From NCBI RefSeq assembly GCF_002265875.1, contig NZ_NPFA01000013.1:1-64000 (forward strand): DNA of 64,000 bases, written 5' to 3'. The notes under the pieces were generated by a model. It was not told the origin of the DNA. It did not search any database and saw only the letters and a program-made list of their open reading frames with translations. Shown one piece after another: positions 6,879 to 19,409 of this stretch (the stretch's first letter is position 1; every line of letters starts with the position of its first letter). The position numbers and the translations under genes are program-made. The DNA is from Marinococcus halophilus. GTDB taxonomy: Bacteria; Bacillota; Bacilli; Bacillales; Marinococcaceae.

Positions 6879-7667
6879 ATGGCAACGCCGAATTTGAAAA
6901 TTGAGAATTTGCACGTAGAAATTGAAGGTACTGAAATCATTAAAGGTTTCGATCTGGAAATGAACGGCGGAGAAATTCACGCAATCATGGGACCAAACGG
7001 AACAGGGAAATCCACGCTTGCTTCTGCAGTGATGGGCCATCCGAAGTATGAAATTACTAAAGGAACTATCACTCTTGACGGAGAAGACGTTCTCGACATG
7101 GAAGTCGACGAGCGCGCAAGAGCAGGTCTTTTTCTCGCAATGCAGTATCCAAGTGAAGTGAGCGGTGTAACGAACTCTGACTTTATGCGTTCGGCCATTA
7201 ACGCTAAGCGCGGCGAAGGCAATGAAATCCAGCTGATGAAATTTATCCGCCAGATGGATGAAAAAATGAACATGCTTGAAATTGACGAATCGTTCTCCCA
7301 GCGTTATTTAAACGAAGGTTTCTCCGGCGGTGAGAAAAAGCGTAATGAAATTCTTCAGCTTCTTATGATGGAACCAAAAATCGCTATCCTGGACGAAATC
7401 GATTCCGGTCTTGATATCGACGCGCTCAAAGTCGTTTCCAAAGGCGTAAACGACATGAAAAGCCCGGACTTTGGCTGCTTAATCATCACTCACTATCAAC
7501 GCCTCTTGAACTACATCACTCCGGATAAAGTGCACGTTATGATGCAGGGACGTATTGTTAAATCCGGCGGCGCCGAATTGGCCCAGCGTCTTGAAAACGA
7601 AGGCTATGAGTGGATTAAAGAAGAACTCGGCATTGAAAACGAACGCGTTGGAGAACCACAGGAATAA
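6879..7667 (+). CDS. sufC: Fe-S cluster assembly ATPase SufC
   Basis: SufC (262 residues) is the ABC-type ATPase that powers the SufBCD scaffold on which Fe-S clusters are built. Walker A is GPNGTGKST, the signature is GFSGGEKKR and Walker B is AILDEIDSGLD, all characteristic of SufC. ATG 6879 was chosen because GGAGG lies nine bases upstream; an in-frame ATG at 6864 overlaps that site. It opens the operon sufC-sufD-sufS-sufU-sufB, the usual Bacillus arrangement. Confidence 0.96.
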   Translation: MATPNLKIENLHVEIEGTEIIKGFDLEMNGGEIHAIMGPNGTGKSTLASAVMGHPKYEITKGTITLDGEDVLDMEVDERARAGLFLAMQYPSEVSGVTNSDFMRSAINAKRGEGNEIQLMKFIRQMDEKMNMLEIDESFSQRYLNEGFSGGEKKRNEILQLLMMEPKIAILDEIDSGLDIDALKVVSKGVNDMKSPDFGCLIITHYQRLLNYITPDKVHVMMQGRIVKSGGAELAQRLENEGYEWIKEELGIENERVGEPQE

Positions 7668-7689
7668 TTTTAACAGCAGGGGAGGCGAA

Positions 7690-10659
<2,970 letters not shown>

Positions 10660-10728
10660 TACAGCAACGTACTTGAAACACAGCGGGGATGGCTATGTTC
10701 ATTCCTGACTCTAAGGAGGTATTTTCAT

Positions 10729-12129
10729 ATGGCAAAACAAATGCCGGAAATTGGTGAAGACTATCAGTATGGTTTTCATGACAAAGACGTTTCCATTTTC
10801 CGTTCTGGTAAAGGCCTCACAGAAGAAATTGTAGAAGAAATCTCCAGAATTAAAGAAGAACCTCAGTGGATGCTTGACTTCCGTCTGAAATCTCTGGAAA
10901 TTTTTTATAAAAAACCAATGCCGCAATGGGGCGGCGATCTCTCCGGATTGGACTTTGACGCTATTACGTACTACGTAAAACCGTCGGAGCGTTCCGAAAA
11001 ATCCTGGGATGAAGTTCCGGAAGAAATCAAAAACACATTCGACAAGCTCGGTATTCCGGAAGCAGAGCAAAAGTATCTGGCAGGGGTATCAGCACAGTAC
11101 GAATCCGAAGTTGTATACCACAACATGGAAAAAGAGCTTGAAGAGCAAGGAATCGTGTTTAAAGATACTGACACTGCAGTAAAAGAAAACGAAGAGCTGT
11201 TCCGCGAGCACTTCGGCAAAGTAATTCCGCCGTCGGATAACAAATTCTCGGCACTAAACTCTGCAGTGTGGTCCGGTGGTTCCTTTATCTATGTACCAAA
11301 AGGTGCAAAGGTAGAAACACCGCTTCAGGCTTATTTCCGGATTAATTCGGAAAACATGGGACAGTTTGAGCGTACGCTGATCATTGCAGACGAAGGCAGC
11401 TCCGTGCACTATGTGGAAGGTTGTACCGCGCCGGTCTACTCCACTGATTCCCTGCACAGCGCCGTTGTTGAAATCATCGTGAAGAAAGACGCGTACTGCC
11501 GTTATACGACTATCCAGAACTGGGCTCCAAACGTTTACAACCTCGTAACTAAACGGGCGGTTGCAGACGCAGGCGCTACGATGGAATGGGTTGACGGTAA
11601 CATCGGTTCTAAACTGACGATGAAATATCCATCGATTATTATGCGCGGTGAAGGTGCGAAAGGTACTGTTCTTTCCATCGCTATCGCCGGCCGCGGCCAG
11701 CATCAGGACGCAGGCGCGAAGGTAATGCACCTGGCTCCTAACTGTTCCTCCACTATCGTTTCGAAATCTATTTCGAAACAGGGCGGAAAAGTAACGTACC
11801 GCGGCATTGCGAACTTCGGACGTAAGTCTGACGGTTCCAAATCGAAAATCGAATGTGATACGTTGATTATGGATAATGAATCCACTTCGGATACCATTCC
11901 GTACAACGAAATTTATAACAACAATATTGCTCTTGAGCACGAAGCAACGGTTTCCAAAGTATCAGAAGAGCAGCTCTTCTATCTGATGAGCCGCGGCGTT
12001 GGTGAACAGGAAGCAACTGAAATGATCGTTATGGGCTTCATTGAGCCGTTTACAAAAGAACTGCCAATGGAATATGCCGTAGAAATGAACCGCTTGATCA
12101 GCTTTGAAATGGAAGGCTCGATCGGTTAA
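10729..12129 (+). CDS. sufB: Fe-S cluster scaffold protein SufB
   Basis: SufB (466 residues) forms the core of the SufBCD scaffold. Recognisable segments are [21 protein letters not shown] split across the beta-helix, VEGCTAP near residue 229, and the C-terminal [19 protein letters not shown] region typical of SufB. It is the last gene of the operon. A separate AAGGAGG supports its ATG. A hairpin terminator follows. Confidence 0.96.
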   Translation: MAKQMPEIGEDYQYGFHDKDVSIFRSGKGLTEEIVEEISRIKEEPQWMLDFRLKSLEIFYKKPMPQWGGDLSGLDFDAITYYVKPSERSEKSWDEVPEEIKNTFDKLGIPEAEQKYLAGVSAQYESEVVYHNMEKELEEQGIVFKDTDTAVKENEELFREHFGKVIPPSDNKFSALNSAVWSGGSFIYVPKGAKVETPLQAYFRINSENMGQFERTLIIADEGSSVHYVEGCTAPVYSTDSLHSAVVEIIVKKDAYCRYTTIQNWAPNVYNLVTKRAVADAGATMEWVDGNIGSKLTMKYPSIIMRGEGAKGTVLSIAIAGRGQHQDAGAKVMHLAPNCSSTIVSKSISKQGGKVTYRGIANFGRKSDGSKSKIECDTLIMDNESTSDTIPYNEIYNNNIALEHEATVSKVSEEQLFYLMSRGVGEQEATEMIVMGFIEPFTKELPMEYAVEMNRLISFEMEGSIG

Positions 12130-12155
12130 TTTCCGAGTCCAGTACGAAACAGGGG

Positions 12156-12204
12156 AAACTGTCCTTGGAAGAGCTATTACTGCTCTGAAAAGGGCAGTTT
12201 TTTT
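12156..12204 (+). terminator. Terminator after sufB
   Basis: The imperfect stem AAACTGTCCTT / AAGGGCAGTTT, with an inner GAGC/GCTC pair, is followed by a T run. Confidence 0.75.
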
Positions 12205-12249
12205 GTTTTATTTTAAAGAAGAACGTGAAAAGAACAGAGAGGTGAATAA

Positions 12250-13122
12250 ATGATGATATACGTTGGATTAACCGGCTGGGGGGATCATGACTCTCTCTAT
12301 CCGAAAGGATTAAAGCAAACAGACAAGCTGAAAGAATACAGCAAATATTTCCCGACAGTAGAAGTGGATTCCTCCTTCTACGCGATCCAGCCCAAGAAAA
12401 ATATCGATAAATGGCTGCGGGAGACGCCGGATTCGTTCCGGTTTATTATGAAAGCCTATCAGGAGATGACCGGGCACCAGCGGGGTCCGAGTAAATATGA
12501 ATCAAAGCAGGAAATGTTCGAACAGTACGCTCTGTCAGTGCGCCCGATGAAAGAAGCAGGCAAATTAGCGATGGTGCTTTGCCAGTTTCCACCCTGGTTT
12601 GAGTGCAATCGGGAAAACGTGGACTATCTTCGCTATTTAAGAGACCAGCTGCACGAATTTCCCTGCGCCCTTGAATTCCGGCATGAATCATGGTTCCATC
12701 CGGAGTTTCGGGAAAAAACGCTCGAATTCATGAAAAATGAAGACTGGATTCATTCGGTGGTAGATGAACCGCAGATTGAAGGCGGGTCGGTACCAATCGT
12801 GGAGGAAGCGACTACGTCTTCCAAAACGCTGATCCGTCTGCACGGACGTGATAAGAACGCCTGGCTGAAGCCGGCACGCGGTCAGGAATGGCGGAAGGTG
12901 CGTTATCGCTATAACTATTCTGATACAGAGCTTCAGGAATGGCAGGCACGGGCAGAACGACTGCAGAAAGAAAGCAGCGACGTGTACATGATCTTTAATA
13001 ACAATTCCGAGCGTCACGCGGCTCCGAATGCACGCCGGCTGCTAGAGCTCTCCGGCATAGAATATGAGGGGCTGACTCCAAAACAAACCTCTCTCTTTAA
13101 TGACGAGACCCGTGATTCGTAG
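12250..13122 (+). CDS. yunF: DUF72 family protein YunF
   Basis: This 290-residue cytoplasmic protein belongs to DUF72, a TIM-barrel-like family of unknown activity. It has the opening IYVGLTGWGDHDSLYP, the EVDSSFYAIQP segment near residue 38, and the later CALEFRHESWFHPE near residue 138. It resembles B. subtilis YunF and is followed by the yunD homologue, as in that genome. It starts at an ATG-ATG pair after GAGAGGTGA. Confidence 0.85.
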   Translation: MMIYVGLTGWGDHDSLYPKGLKQTDKLKEYSKYFPTVEVDSSFYAIQPKKNIDKWLRETPDSFRFIMKAYQEMTGHQRGPSKYESKQEMFEQYALSVRPMKEAGKLAMVLCQFPPWFECNRENVDYLRYLRDQLHEFPCALEFRHESWFHPEFREKTLEFMKNEDWIHSVVDEPQIEGGSVPIVEEATTSSKTLIRLHGRDKNAWLKPARGQEWRKVRYRYNYSDTELQEWQARAERLQKESSDVYMIFNNNSERHAAPNARRLLELSGIEYEGLTPKQTSLFNDETRDS

Positions 13123-13197
13123 TAAGATAAAAGAAGATGAAATGCACTCGTTCAGCATCTCAGCAGGAGGGAACGAGTCCAAAGGCGGTGAGACCTA

Positions 13198-14601
13198 TTG
13201 TCCTCCAGTTTTTCTGTTTACCTGTACCATACAAATGATATTCACAGCGATCTTGACCAATGGACACGCACAGCAGCTTTTTTGAAAGAACGGGAAAAAT
13301 TCCGCCAGGAACGGGGAGAGTCAGTGCTTCTCCTTGACCTCGGGGATCACACCGACCGGGTGCATGCAGTCACGGAGGCCACACATGGAAAAGGGAATGT
13401 GGAGCTGATGAACGAAGCCGGGATTCGATATGCTACGATTGGAAACAATGAAGGCATTACGTTCGCAAAGGAAGAGCTGCATCATATGTACGATGAAGCA
13501 GAGTTTCAAGTGCTCCTGGCCAATTTGTTCGATACAGATGGCCGGCGTCCCAGCTGGGCGGAGCCGTATACCATTCATACAACAGCAGAGGGAGTGCGGA
13601 TTGGCCTGCTTGGCGTTACCGTCCCTTTTTATCCGTTTTATGACGGCCTGGACTGGAAAATTACAGAGCCAGAGCAGGTGATAGAGGAGTATTTACCCGA
13701 GCTCCGGGAACAGGCAGACGTTATGATTTTAATGTCGCATCTGGGTTATCCTAAGGACCTGGAGCTCGCTTCTTCGTATGATTTTGATGTTATTTTGGGG
13801 GCGCATACCCACCATCTGCTTGAAGATCCGGAATGGATGCACAATACATTGATTACGCAGTGTGGCAAGTTCGGCACGCATGCCGGAGAGCTTGAGCTAC
13901 AGTTTGACGGGCCAACGAAGCGCCTCTCCGGCATTATTGGCAGAACCGTGGATGTACGCCGGCTGAAGCCTTCGCCGGTTACTGAAAGGCTTCTGGAGGC
14001 GCTCGAGGATGAAGCAGATAAGAATATGAATGAAGTAGTGACAGAGATTGCAGAACCGTTATCTGTATCGTGGACCCAGGAATCGCCGTTTGCTTCTCTT
14101 CTTGCCCACGGTTTGCGGGAGTGGTGCAAAACGGAGATATCCATGCTGAATTCGGGACTGCTGCTTCATTCGCTGCCGGCTGGGCCGGTGACGAAAAAAG
14201 ATATCCATCGTCTCTGTCCTCATCCAATTAATCCATGCGTAGTGGAAGTGCAGGGGCATGTGCTTGAAGAAGTAGTGAAAAAAGCCTTTACGGAGGAAAT
14301 GATCCGTTTGCCGCTGAAGGGCTTTGGTTTTCGCGGCGAAATGCTTGGCCATATGGTATTCAGCGGGATGGAGGTAAAAGCAGACTACGAGTATGGAGAA
14401 TGGACCGTACGGAGTGTCTGGATTGGACAGGAGCTGCTTGACCCGTCAGAGACCTATGAGCTGGCTACACTTGATATGTTTACGCTTGGGCCGTTATACA
14501 CTGGTCTATCGAATGCGGCCTCGAAGCGGTATTACATGCCGGAAATGATGCGCGACATTTTAGCTGATGTTCTCGTAAAGCAGTATACTGCGGGCGCCTG
14601 A
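13198..14601 (+). CDS. yunD: Metallophosphatase/5'-nucleotidase family protein YunD
   Basis: This 467-residue protein has an N-terminal calcineurin-type metallophosphoesterase domain with the metal-binding blocks HTNDIH, LGDHTD, GNNE and GAHTHH, then a C-terminal 5'-nucleotidase domain from about residue 280. Related enzymes hydrolyse nucleotides or UDP-sugars. No signal peptide is seen, so it is probably cytoplasmic. The start is a TTG at 13198 preceded by GGCGGTGAG. The short open stretch before it (13123-13197) seems non-coding. Confidence 0.82.
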   Translation: MSSSFSVYLYHTNDIHSDLDQWTRTAAFLKEREKFRQERGESVLLLDLGDHTDRVHAVTEATHGKGNVELMNEAGIRYATIGNNEGITFAKEELHHMYDEAEFQVLLANLFDTDGRRPSWAEPYTIHTTAEGVRIGLLGVTVPFYPFYDGLDWKITEPEQVIEEYLPELREQADVMILMSHLGYPKDLELASSYDFDVILGAHTHHLLEDPEWMHNTLITQCGKFGTHAGELELQFDGPTKRLSGIIGRTVDVRRLKPSPVTERLLEALEDEADKNMNEVVTEIAEPLSVSWTQESPFASLLAHGLREWCKTEISMLNSGLLLHSLPAGPVTKKDIHRLCPHPINPCVVEVQGHVLEEVVKKAFTEEMIRLPLKGFGFRGEMLGHMVFSGMEVKADYEYGEWTVRSVWIGQELLDPSETYELATLDMFTLGPLYTGLSNAASKRYYMPEMMRDILADVLVKQYTAGA

Positions 14602-14697
14602 GCAAGATGGAAAAATGGAAAGCCTTCAGCTTGATATTAAGCTCGAAGGCGCTTCCGTGCTTTTGCAAAAGAAGTACAAACATAGGGAGGAACAAAC

Positions 14698-15492
14698 GTG
14701 AAACAATACTTAGATCTTTGCCGGCACGTGCTTGAAAATGGCGGGCAGAAAGACGATAGAACCGGCACCGGAACAATCAGCACCTTTGGCTGGCAGATGC
14801 GTTTTGACCTGCAGCAGGGCTTCCCGGTGATTACCACGAAAAAGCTGCACCTGCGCTCCATTATTCATGAACTGCTCTGGTTTTTGCAGGGGGAAACAAA
14901 CATTGCTTACTTAAAAGAAAACAAAGTGAAAATCTGGGACGCCTGGGCAGATGAAGAGGGCAATTTAGGTCCGATCTACGGCAAACAGTGGCGTTCATGG
15001 GAAGGAGCAGGAGGCAAAACGGTGGACCAGATTTCAGACGTCGTGGAGGCGATCAAAACAAATCCGGACTCCAGAAGACTGATCGTCAGCGCTTGGAATG
15101 CCGCAGAAATTGAAGAGATGGCACTTGCGCCCTGCCACTGCCTCTTTCAATTTTACGTGCAGGACGGAAAATTGTCGTGCCAGCTGTATCAGCGGAGCGC
15201 AGATATTTTCCTGGGCGTGCCGTTTAACATTGCTTCGTATGCTCTCTTAACGCAAATGATCGCGCACGTGTGTGACCTTGAACCGGGAGAGTTCATTCAC
15301 ACCTTTGGAGATGCCCACATTTACAATAACCACGTGGAACAAATCAGGACTCAGTTGGAGCGGGAGCCGCGAAGCCTTCCGGAAATGAAAATTACCCGGA
15401 ACGTGGATTCTATCTTTGATTTCACCATTGATGACTTTTCTCTCGAAGGATACGATCCGCATCCACATATTAAAGGCGAGGTGTCTGTATGA
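14698..15492 (+). CDS. thyA: Thymidylate synthase
   Basis: ThyA (264 residues, the usual length) converts dUMP to dTMP using methylenetetrahydrofolate. The catalytic cysteine is C146 in [12 protein letters not shown], and the folate- and dUMP-binding segments RTGTGTIS and [19 protein letters not shown] are intact. The start is GTG after GGGAGGAAC. It overlaps dfrA by four bases, a common pairing because ThyA consumes the folate that DHFR regenerates. Confidence 0.97.
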   Translation: MKQYLDLCRHVLENGGQKDDRTGTGTISTFGWQMRFDLQQGFPVITTKKLHLRSIIHELLWFLQGETNIAYLKENKVKIWDAWADEEGNLGPIYGKQWRSWEGAGGKTVDQISDVVEAIKTNPDSRRLIVSAWNAAEIEEMALAPCHCLFQFYVQDGKLSCQLYQRSADIFLGVPFNIASYALLTQMIAHVCDLEPGEFIHTFGDAHIYNNHVEQIRTQLEREPRSLPEMKITRNVDSIFDFTIDDFSLEGYDPHPHIKGEVSV

Positions 15493-15980
15493 TCGCATTT
15501 GTAGCTGCAGTGGCAAACGACCGGGTAATTGGGTATAGAAATGATCTTCCCTGGCACCTGCCCGCTGATTTGAAGCATTTTCAGAAAGTGACCAAGCACG
15601 GTACTGTTATCATGGGCAGGAGAACGTTTGAATCGATGAATGGACCGCTCCCGTACCGGACTAATGTCGTTATTACCGGCAATACAGACTGGTCGCATGA
15701 GGGGGCGCAGGTGGTACATGATATCGAAGAAATTCGCCGGCTTGCTGGAGAAGAGAAGCTGTATTACGTTATCGGAGGCAGTGGTGTTTTTACAGAGCTG
15801 TTGCCGGATGCCTCTTATATGTATTTGACCCATATCGACGCAGACGTTCCGGGAGATACGTACTTTCCCGAATGGAACGAATCGGAATGGGAAATCGCTG
15901 AAAAGGAAGAGGGGCCTGTGGATGAAAAAAACAAGCATCCGCACCGGTATGTTACGTACAGACGAAAAAACAATTCATAA
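15489..15980 (+). CDS. dfrA: Dihydrofolate reductase
   Basis: DHFR (163 residues) reduces dihydrofolate to tetrahydrofolate with NADPH. The family motifs are present: [23 protein letters not shown] split across residues 7-29, [11 protein letters not shown] near 40, and [11 protein letters not shown] near 97. It is coupled to thyA through an ATGA overlap. A terminator follows. Confidence 0.95.
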   Translation: MIAFVAAVANDRVIGYRNDLPWHLPADLKHFQKVTKHGTVIMGRRTFESMNGPLPYRTNVVITGNTDWSHEGAQVVHDIEEIRRLAGEEKLYYVIGGSGVFTELLPDASYMYLTHIDADVPGDTYFPEWNESEWEIAEKEEGPVDEKNKHPHRYVTYRRKNNS

Positions 15981-15990
15981 ATTTAGTAAA

Positions 15991-16033
15991 AGTCCTGCCG
16001 CACCGGGTTTTAAGTGCAGCAGGGCTTTTTTCT
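15991..16033 (+). terminator. Terminator after dfrA
   Basis: The stem AGTCCTGC-GCAC / GTGC-AGCAGGGCT is followed by TTTTTTCTC. Confidence 0.8.
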
Positions 16034-16106
16034 CTTCATCTCTAGAAGGGAAAAAGAAAAGATCACAGAAGATAGCGCTTGCAGAAAAACTTTTCTGTTC
16101 TTCACT

Positions 16107-16135
16107 TTGACAAGGCAAAGAAAGATAAATATAAT
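16107..16135 (+). promoter_or_regulatory. Perfect-consensus sigma-A promoter
   Basis: TTGACA (16107-16112), 17 bases, TATAAT (16130-16135). It drives the sodium symporter at 16209. Confidence 0.85.
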
Positions 16136-16208
16136 GAATTATCAGACAAAAGTTGTGCATCAGCAGATGTTCACATAGTCATGTAACAGACAAAAAGGAG
16201 GAAGCTTC

Positions 16209-17720
16209 ATGGCTGCAAGAGAACAATGGGGCACACGTGCTGGATTTATTATGGCAGCAGTTGGCTCTGCGATAGGGCTCGGAAACATTTGGCGCTTTCC
16301 GGCAACTGCGTTTGAGAACGGCGGCGGTGCGTTTTTTATCCCATACTTATTTGCGTTGCTGACAGCGGGTATTCCGCTTCTGATCATGGAATTTACCATG
16401 GGTCATAAATACCGGAGCGCAGCACCAAGAACGTATTCAAAATTGAACAAAAATGTGGAATGGATCGGCTGGTGGGCCGTGGCGGTAGCGTTTGTTATTT
16501 CTACATATTATCCTGTTATCATCGCCTGGGCGCTGTCCTACACGGTGTTTTCGTTTAATTTAAGCTGGGGGGCAGACACCGAAGCGTTTTTATTCAACGA
16601 CTACCTTCAACTGGCAGCTCCCGGCCAGTTCGGCGGCATGACGATTGGGGTGCTTATCCCGTTAATCATCGTCTGGGCGGTCGCGCTTGGCATATTATTT
16701 AAAGGAGTCCAGCGCGGAATTGAGCTGGCGAACCGGATTTTCATTCCGACGCTCGTCGTTATTTTCTTAATCATTTGTATTCGTGCAGTCACTCTTCCAG
16801 GTGCAGCCCAGGGGCTCCAGGCTTTCTTTGAACCAGATTTTGGCGCGCTTACACAGGGCGGGGTCTGGGTCGCTGCTTACGGACAGATTTTCTTCAGTTT
16901 ATCCATCGCTTTTGCGATTATGATCACCTATTCCAGTTATCTGCCGAAGAAATCAGACATTACGAACAATGCCTTTATTACCGGCTTTAGTAACTCAAGC
17001 TTTGAACTGCTTGCCGGGATCGGCGTTTTCTCAGCTCTTGGGTTTATGGCCCAGCAGTTGAATGTCGGGGTGGAAGAAGTCGTAGCTGGCGGCGTCGGAC
17101 TTGCCTTTGTTGTCTTTCCGCAGATTATCAGTGAATTTCCGGCGCTCAGCGGCCTGTTTGGTGTTCTTTTCTTCCTGTCACTCGCCCTGGCCGGATTATC
17201 GTCACTTATATCTATCGCCGAGACGTATATTAAAGGACTGCAGGAAAAATTCGGCTGGACGCGCGGGAAAGCAGTCGGTATCGGCGGCGGTGCAGCAGCG
17301 CTCTGTTCACTTATATTTGCGACACGAGGCGGCCTGAACTTCCTTGACGCAGCAGATTACTTTATCAATCAGTTCGGTGTTGCTCTGCTCGGCCTGGTGG
17401 AAGTAGTGCTGATCGCCTGGGTACTACGCAAGCTTCCGGAATTCCAGCAGCACGCCAACGCAATTTCCGATATCCGCCTTGGCGGCTGGTGGAAAGTATG
17501 TCTTGGCGTTATTACGCCGATTGTGCTTGGCTATATGATGATTGATTTGTTCCTGCAAAATATTCTGAAACAGTTTGATACCGAAAACGGCAACTATGCC
17601 GGGTATACTGACGGATTTATTTTTGCCAGCGGTTGGGCGGTTGCCCTTGCTGCGCTAGTGGCAGGTATCATTATGTCCTTCATACGCTGGAAAGGCTTAT
17701 CCAAAGAGGAGGCAGAGTAA
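16209..17720 (+). CDS. NSS-family sodium-dependent amino acid transporter
   Basis: This 503-residue integral membrane protein has about 12 transmembrane segments of the neurotransmitter:sodium symporter fold. The first helix carries the sodium- and substrate-site motif AAVGSAIGLGNIWRFP, and the next has GGGAFFIPYL. Family members import amino acids with sodium. The tiny partner gene at 17722 is of the MetS type, which in MetPS systems serves methionine and alanine uptake, so methionine or another amino acid is a likely substrate; the sequence alone does not settle it. It follows a perfect-consensus promoter. Confidence 0.9.
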   Translation: MAAREQWGTRAGFIMAAVGSAIGLGNIWRFPATAFENGGGAFFIPYLFALLTAGIPLLIMEFTMGHKYRSAAPRTYSKLNKNVEWIGWWAVAVAFVISTYYPVIIAWALSYTVFSFNLSWGADTEAFLFNDYLQLAAPGQFGGMTIGVLIPLIIVWAVALGILFKGVQRGIELANRIFIPTLVVIFLIICIRAVTLPGAAQGLQAFFEPDFGALTQGGVWVAAYGQIFFSLSIAFAIMITYSSYLPKKSDITNNAFITGFSNSSFELLAGIGVFSALGFMAQQLNVGVEEVVAGGVGLAFVVFPQIISEFPALSGLFGVLFFLSLALAGLSSLISIAETYIKGLQEKFGWTRGKAVGIGGGAAALCSLIFATRGGLNFLDAADYFINQFGVALLGLVEVVLIAWVLRKLPEFQQHANAISDIRLGGWWKVCLGVITPIVLGYMMIDLFLQNILKQFDTENGNYAGYTDGFIFASGWAVALAALVAGIIMSFIRWKGLSKEEAE

Positions 17721-17721
17721 A

Positions 17722-17826
17722 TTGACAGCCGGAGCAATCATAACAATGGTCGTAGGAATGGTTATTATATGGGGCGGACTTGTGGCAAGCCTGTTAAATG
17801 CCAGAAAAGCCTCCAAGCAGAAATAA
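17722..17826 (+). CDS. MetS-type small subunit of the NSS transporter
   Basis: This 34-residue single-span membrane protein starts at TTG one base after the transporter's stop codon; AGAGGAGG lies about nine bases before it. The sequence has a short polar N-terminus, the hydrophobic run ITMVVGMVIIWGGLVASLL and a basic tail (NARKASKQK). This matches the small subunits that accompany some NSS transporters, such as MetS in MetPS, where the subunit is needed for transport. It is short enough to be missed by automatic annotation. Confidence 0.85.
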   Translation: MTAGAIITMVVGMVIIWGGLVASLLNARKASKQK

Positions 17827-17831
17827 AACGA

Positions 17832-17869
17832 AGCAGCCCGGGAGTATACAGCAGCCGGGCTGCTTTTTT
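17832..17869 (+). terminator. Terminator after the MetS-type gene
   Basis: The stem AGCAGCCCGG / CCGGGCTGCT is followed by five T. Confidence 0.88.
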
Positions 17870-18067
17870 GCATACTGAACTGTGTTCTTTTCCGCTTTGC
17901 TAACGAATTTGCGGGTGATAGAGAAGGACGGCTATGAATTGTCTGAACCTGTGGAACGTGTTAAAGTATAAAGGAAAACAGTAAAAGCTGGCCAGTCTAA
18001 TCAAACATATACTACAGATAGAGCACAATCAGGCTTTTTATTATTCATAACTGGGAGTGAGAGCATC

Positions 18068-18970
18068 ATGGCAAAAACGGAAGAATACATCCGCAAGCCG
18101 GAATGGCTGAAAATAAAGCTTAACACCAACGAGTCCTACAAAGGGCTGAAAAAAATGATGCGGGAGAAAAATCTTCACACGGTATGTGAAGAAGCCAGAT
18201 GCCCGAATATTCACGAATGCTGGGCAGTCAGGAAAACAGCTACGTTTATGATCCTCGGTGATACCTGTACGCGTGGCTGTCGCTTCTGCGCTGTTAAAAC
18301 CGGCCTTCCAAACGAGCTGGACTGGGGCGAGCCGGAACGTGTCGCAGAGTCCGTCGAACAAATGGGACTGAAGCACGTTGTTATTACAGCCGTAGCGAGA
18401 GATGACCTTAAAGACGGCGGCTCAGAAGTGTTTGCTGAAACCATTCGGGCTGTGCGCAGAAAAAACCCGGGCACAACAATTGAAGTGCTGCCATCCGACA
18501 TGTCCGGCACCCCGGAAAATTTGGACATTTTAATGGAAGCACGCCCGAACATTCTGAATCATAATATTGAAACGGTAGAGCGGTTAACACCGCGGGTTCG
18601 TGCCAGGGCGAAATATCGTCGTTCCCTCGATTTTCTTCAGTATTCCAAAGAACTTCATCCAGATATTCCAACCAAGTCGAGCCTGATGGTCGGCCTTGGG
18701 GAGACAAAAGAGGAAATCATTCAGGCGATGGACGATCTGCGGGCACATGACGTGGATATCATGACGATCGGTCAGTACCTGCAGCCAACGAAAAAGCATT
18801 TAAAAGTACAAAGATATTATACGCCGGAGGAATTTGCGGAGCTGAAAGAAATTGCAATGACAAAAGGTTTCAGCCACTGTGAATCTGGTCCGCTTGTCCG
18901 CTCTTCCTACCATGCTGACGAGCAGGTGAACGAAGCACAGGTGCAGATGGAAGCAAGCAAGTATCAATAA
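18068..18970 (+). CDS. lipA: Lipoyl synthase
   Basis: LipA (300 residues) is a radical-SAM enzyme that inserts two sulfurs into an octanoyl group held on GcvH or E2 subunits. It has the radical-SAM motif CTRGCRFC near residue 68 and the second cluster motif C-x4-C-x5-C in [12 protein letters not shown]. The end has the RSSYHA box with the serine that binds the auxiliary cluster. It depends on the Suf machinery for both clusters and serves gcvH at 3123. The start ATG follows GGGAGTGAG. Confidence 0.96.
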   Translation: MAKTEEYIRKPEWLKIKLNTNESYKGLKKMMREKNLHTVCEEARCPNIHECWAVRKTATFMILGDTCTRGCRFCAVKTGLPNELDWGEPERVAESVEQMGLKHVVITAVARDDLKDGGSEVFAETIRAVRRKNPGTTIEVLPSDMSGTPENLDILMEARPNILNHNIETVERLTPRVRARAKYRRSLDFLQYSKELHPDIPTKSSLMVGLGETKEEIIQAMDDLRAHDVDIMTIGQYLQPTKKHLKVQRYYTPEEFAELKEIAMTKGFSHCESGPLVRSSYHADEQVNEAQVQMEASKYQ

Positions 18971-18988
18971 GTGAGAGACCGTCCTTGG

Positions 18989-19026
18989 AAAAACCAGTTC
19001 CTATTTTCGGATGCTGGTTTTTCTTT
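18989..19026 (+). terminator. Terminator-like hairpin after lipA
   Basis: The stem AAAAACCAG / CTGGTTTTT has a 16-base loop and is followed by TTCTTTT. Confidence 0.6.
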
Positions 19027-19059
19027 TGGAAGGACCGGCTCAGCAAAGGAGGGAGCTCA

Positions 19060-19380
19060 TTGATTCGAGTTCAGGGGCAGCGGTATGAATTGCTTGAAGA
19101 CTTTCGAAACGGCTGGAGTGAAGAAGCATTTAAAGAACGCTACAGCGAAGTGCTGAATAAATATGATTACGTTGTCGGGGACTGGGGGCACGAGCAGCTC
19201 CGCATGCGTGGTTTTTTTGAAAACGACCGCAAAAAAGTCCCCCACGATTTTAAAATTGGTACACTTGAAGATTATTTATTGGAATACTGCAATTTTGGCT
19301 GCGCCTATTTTGTGCTGAAAAAGGTGCGCCAGGAACAAAAGGAAGAAGCGCAGGAAGAAACAAAAGAATCATTAACGTAA
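19060..19380 (+). CDS. yutD: YutD family protein
   Basis: This 106-residue cytoplasmic protein belongs to the YutD family (DUF1027), of unknown function. Characteristic segments are the LIRVQGQRYELLED opening, LNKYDYVVGDWGHEQLRMRG near residue 35, and YLLEYCNFGCAYFVLK near residue 70. The start is a TTG at 19060, preceded by AAAGGAGGGAG; a longer in-frame start at 18985 lies in the terminator region and is unlikely. It follows lipA as in B. subtilis. Its stop codon lies inside a perfect palindrome shared with glpX. Confidence 0.82.
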   Translation: MIRVQGQRYELLEDFRNGWSEEAFKERYSEVLNKYDYVVGDWGHEQLRMRGFFENDRKKVPHDFKIGTLEDYLLEYCNFGCAYFVLKKVRQEQKEEAQEETKESLT

Positions 19381-19409
19381 AAACCCCCGGGCCCGGGGGT
19401 TTTTACGTT
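19374..19409. terminator. Bidirectional terminator, 36-base perfect palindrome
   Basis: Bases 19374-19409 form a perfect palindrome centred between 19391 and 19392: AACGTAAAAACCCCCGGG followed by its exact complement. It ends transcription from both sides. The yutD stop lies inside one end and the glpX stop overlaps the other. Confidence 0.9.

Noticed and set aside
14623-14651. Terminator between yunD and thyA
   Set aside because: The inverted repeat (GCCTTC...GAAGGC) is clear but is not followed by a T run; it may be a leader hairpin of thyA.
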